From assembly GCF_030867145.1 (NCBI RefSeq), contig NC_134420.1:9319323-9383322 (forward strand): a stretch of 64,000 nucleotides of DNA, read 5' to 3'. Every line of letters starts with the position of its first letter. Within the stretch, counting starts at the first letter, position 1. Positions 62,332-64,000 of this stretch are shown piece after piece. This DNA comes from Opisthocomus hoazin. Its lineage: Eukaryota > Chordata > Aves > Opisthocomiformes > Opisthocomidae. The notes beneath the pieces are model-generated. The model ran no database searches. It had not been told where the DNA came from and saw only the letters and a program-made list of their open reading frames with translations. A program made the translations under genes and the position numbers.

Positions 62332-64000
62332 AGCTAGGCACCAGTAAATGCAAAGGTACTCTCACCTTCTTCCAGCAAACAATGGAAACTAGTGGTATAC
62401 AGAAAAAGCCCTGCAAACTCAACTACCTGCAGCCTCAGTGGAGGAGCAGCTGCACAGTGTGATCTTGGTTTGAGATTGTGGCACATACCAGCCCATAATT
62501 GTATCATGACCTGGGAGTGCACCTGCCCTTATGACAGATTCCATGGCAGGGGCATCCCGTCTCCCTGTTCTCAACGCTGCATCACTTGACAAGGGAAGAA
62601 TCACACAATGCCCGCCCATGCGGAGTACCAAAACCCACCGGGGTTTGGAGAAGCGTGACAATCCTGGTGCAGCATCCCGGGACTTCATTAAGGGACTGGA
62701 GATGGGGCTAAGAAGGAGGGGAGTGGGGCTGCAGTCCTCTGAACCTTCTCCTTGCCATTTGTGATGGGCCTGTCATTTTCAGTGAACACAGAAGATGGTT
62801 ACAGATCCTCACAACATAAATATTTCTGTTCTTAATACAGGCCAAGGCCAAAGTTTATCAGCATACCATTGCACTTGCACAGGGCACAGAGGAGAAGCCT
62901 CCCTCTTTCAGCCACTTCATAGCAATGATTTTCTTGACCCAACTTTGTTTCATCACCAGATGTCTTTGCAGACTGACAGCTTAAATCTCTGTAATAGCAG
63001 GTTATATGTACCTGTTGCACGTACTCTCTAGCTTATTTATCATGAGGTGGGAAACTACTACTGACTGTTATCCCACTTAAGGTAACGGGAGAAAGTAAGC
63101 TTTGAGGTATTACACACTTGTGCCTGTAAATTCCTGTGTATGAGCCGGCATTCTGTGTCTGTTAACATGGTCCTTGAATTTTTGCTGTATTCAGGAATTA
63201 ACTATTTAAAATAAAGGCTTTTCAGACTGACCAATGTACACTAGCTCTGCTACAAAACTTAAAATGATCCTGAGCCATTTTACAGGTAATTATCAGTATA
63301 AAAAATAAGGTCCACAGCCCATACAATGGCTTCTTACCCATAACCTTTGGGAGCCTCTATTTCTTTGTCCCCATCTTCAGTTGGGAGGCAGAGTGGAATA
63401 GTGCACGTGGATGCAATGGACCTATAAAAACAAGAGTACAGGTGAAAAGAAGGAGGCATGAAACATTTTCTGGTAAACAGTCCTGACTTCTTTGTGTTAA
63501 AAACACCAAAGAACTACTAGCAGAATCAATTATTATAAATAATACATTTAACAATAGAAATAAATATCAGCTAAACCAATTAAATCAAATTCATTGTGGG
63601 GCAGATCCATTGACAAATGCAGTCCATCATGGGGGGAAAAGGGACCCTTGTCAGTAAATTCCCCATGAGATTTATACAAAAGAGAAGAGGTTTTCCAGTC
63701 AGTTAATTCATACTTTACTATTTCAGAAAGCACATTCAGCAGCCCCGTTTTTTCCTCCGTAGCTCTGAAATAGCACATTTATAAGATCAGTCTGATACTA
63801 TCAGACTCGCACAGGATTACTGGAAGTTCAGCAGAAGGTGCTGCTGTTATTTGACTCTACTTACCATTTTCATAACTAAGTCTTGGGATTGCTTCGCTAG
63901 TTGATCAGTTCCAATTGGCCAGGGTCGGTTTGTCTGTGGAGAACCAAGATGTTGAATTACAAAGAATATGTAAAAGTGCAGAGCTTTTTCCTGTGTCCTC

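Larger units (their letters stand above)
60677..64000 (+). other. RCN1: RCN1 intron 1 (partial)
   Basis: This stretch follows the exon 1 donor and runs to the window end. No frame contains an EF-hand loop (D-x-D-G-D-G type) after an acceptor, so exon 2 is not here. The first 400 bases are the end of the CpG island. The rest is ordinary AT-rich DNA, except a GC-richer block at about 62280-62760 that begins with two adjacent perfect inverted repeats. Confidence 0.8.

Noticed and set aside
61100..64000. Search for RCN1 exon 2
   Set aside because: No acceptor followed by an EF-hand coding segment was found, so exon 2 is taken to lie beyond the window.

Overview
This window looks like one end of a large vertebrate intergenic region plus the start of a single gene. 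The organism is most probably a bird. The main evidence is a set of CR1-type LINE fragments, some with typical avian 3' ends, in otherwise repeat-poor DNA at about 40% GC. A crocodilian or other sauropsid cannot be excluded from the sequence alone. There are no bacterial-style genes, operons, CRISPR arrays or tRNA/rRNA genes. Almost all open reading frames here are chance frames.

The one gene I can name is RCN1 (reticulocalbin-1). Its first coding exon lies at 60456-60676 on the + strand, inside a strong CpG island (about 60060-61100), and ends in a clean GTGAGA splice donor. The remaining 3.3 kb is intron 1; exon 2 with the first EF-hands is not in the window. In mammals RCN1 lies between PAX6 and WT1, with PAX6 upstream and pointing away. 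If that order holds here, the 60 kb on the left is part of the PAX6-RCN1 gene desert, where one would expect long-range enhancers rather than genes.

Layout: 1-15.3 kb is AT-rich intergenic DNA with old, decayed CR1 fragments at 10.5-10.9 and 13.65-13.99 kb and a weaker one at 15.32-15.53 kb. At 15.85-17.13 kb there is an isolated GC/CpG-richer patch. From 17 to 33 kb the DNA is plain, with one younger CR1 tail (21.9 kb) and palindromic MITE-like relics (25.1 and 26.3 kb). At 33.4-34.45 kb there is an AT-rich block with clustered TAATTA homeodomain cores and overlapping inverted repeats, the best candidate enhancer-like element. From 34.5 to 52.9 kb come further plain DNA, MIR/L2-like relics (39.5 and 44.65 kb), a GC-rich patch with a (TG)10 repeat (44.8-45.1 kb) and a palindromic MITE relic (47.28 kb). 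At 52.94-53.30 kb there is an unrecognised 118-codon ORF with protein-like composition. A 5'-truncated CR1 lies at 54.75-55.36 kb. A CpG-enriched shoulder (59.04-59.48 kb) leads into the RCN1 promoter.

I could run no alignment, so calls of conservation and enhancer function are inference from sequence texture. Repeat calls rest on recognising diagnostic phrases of known amniote repeat families.
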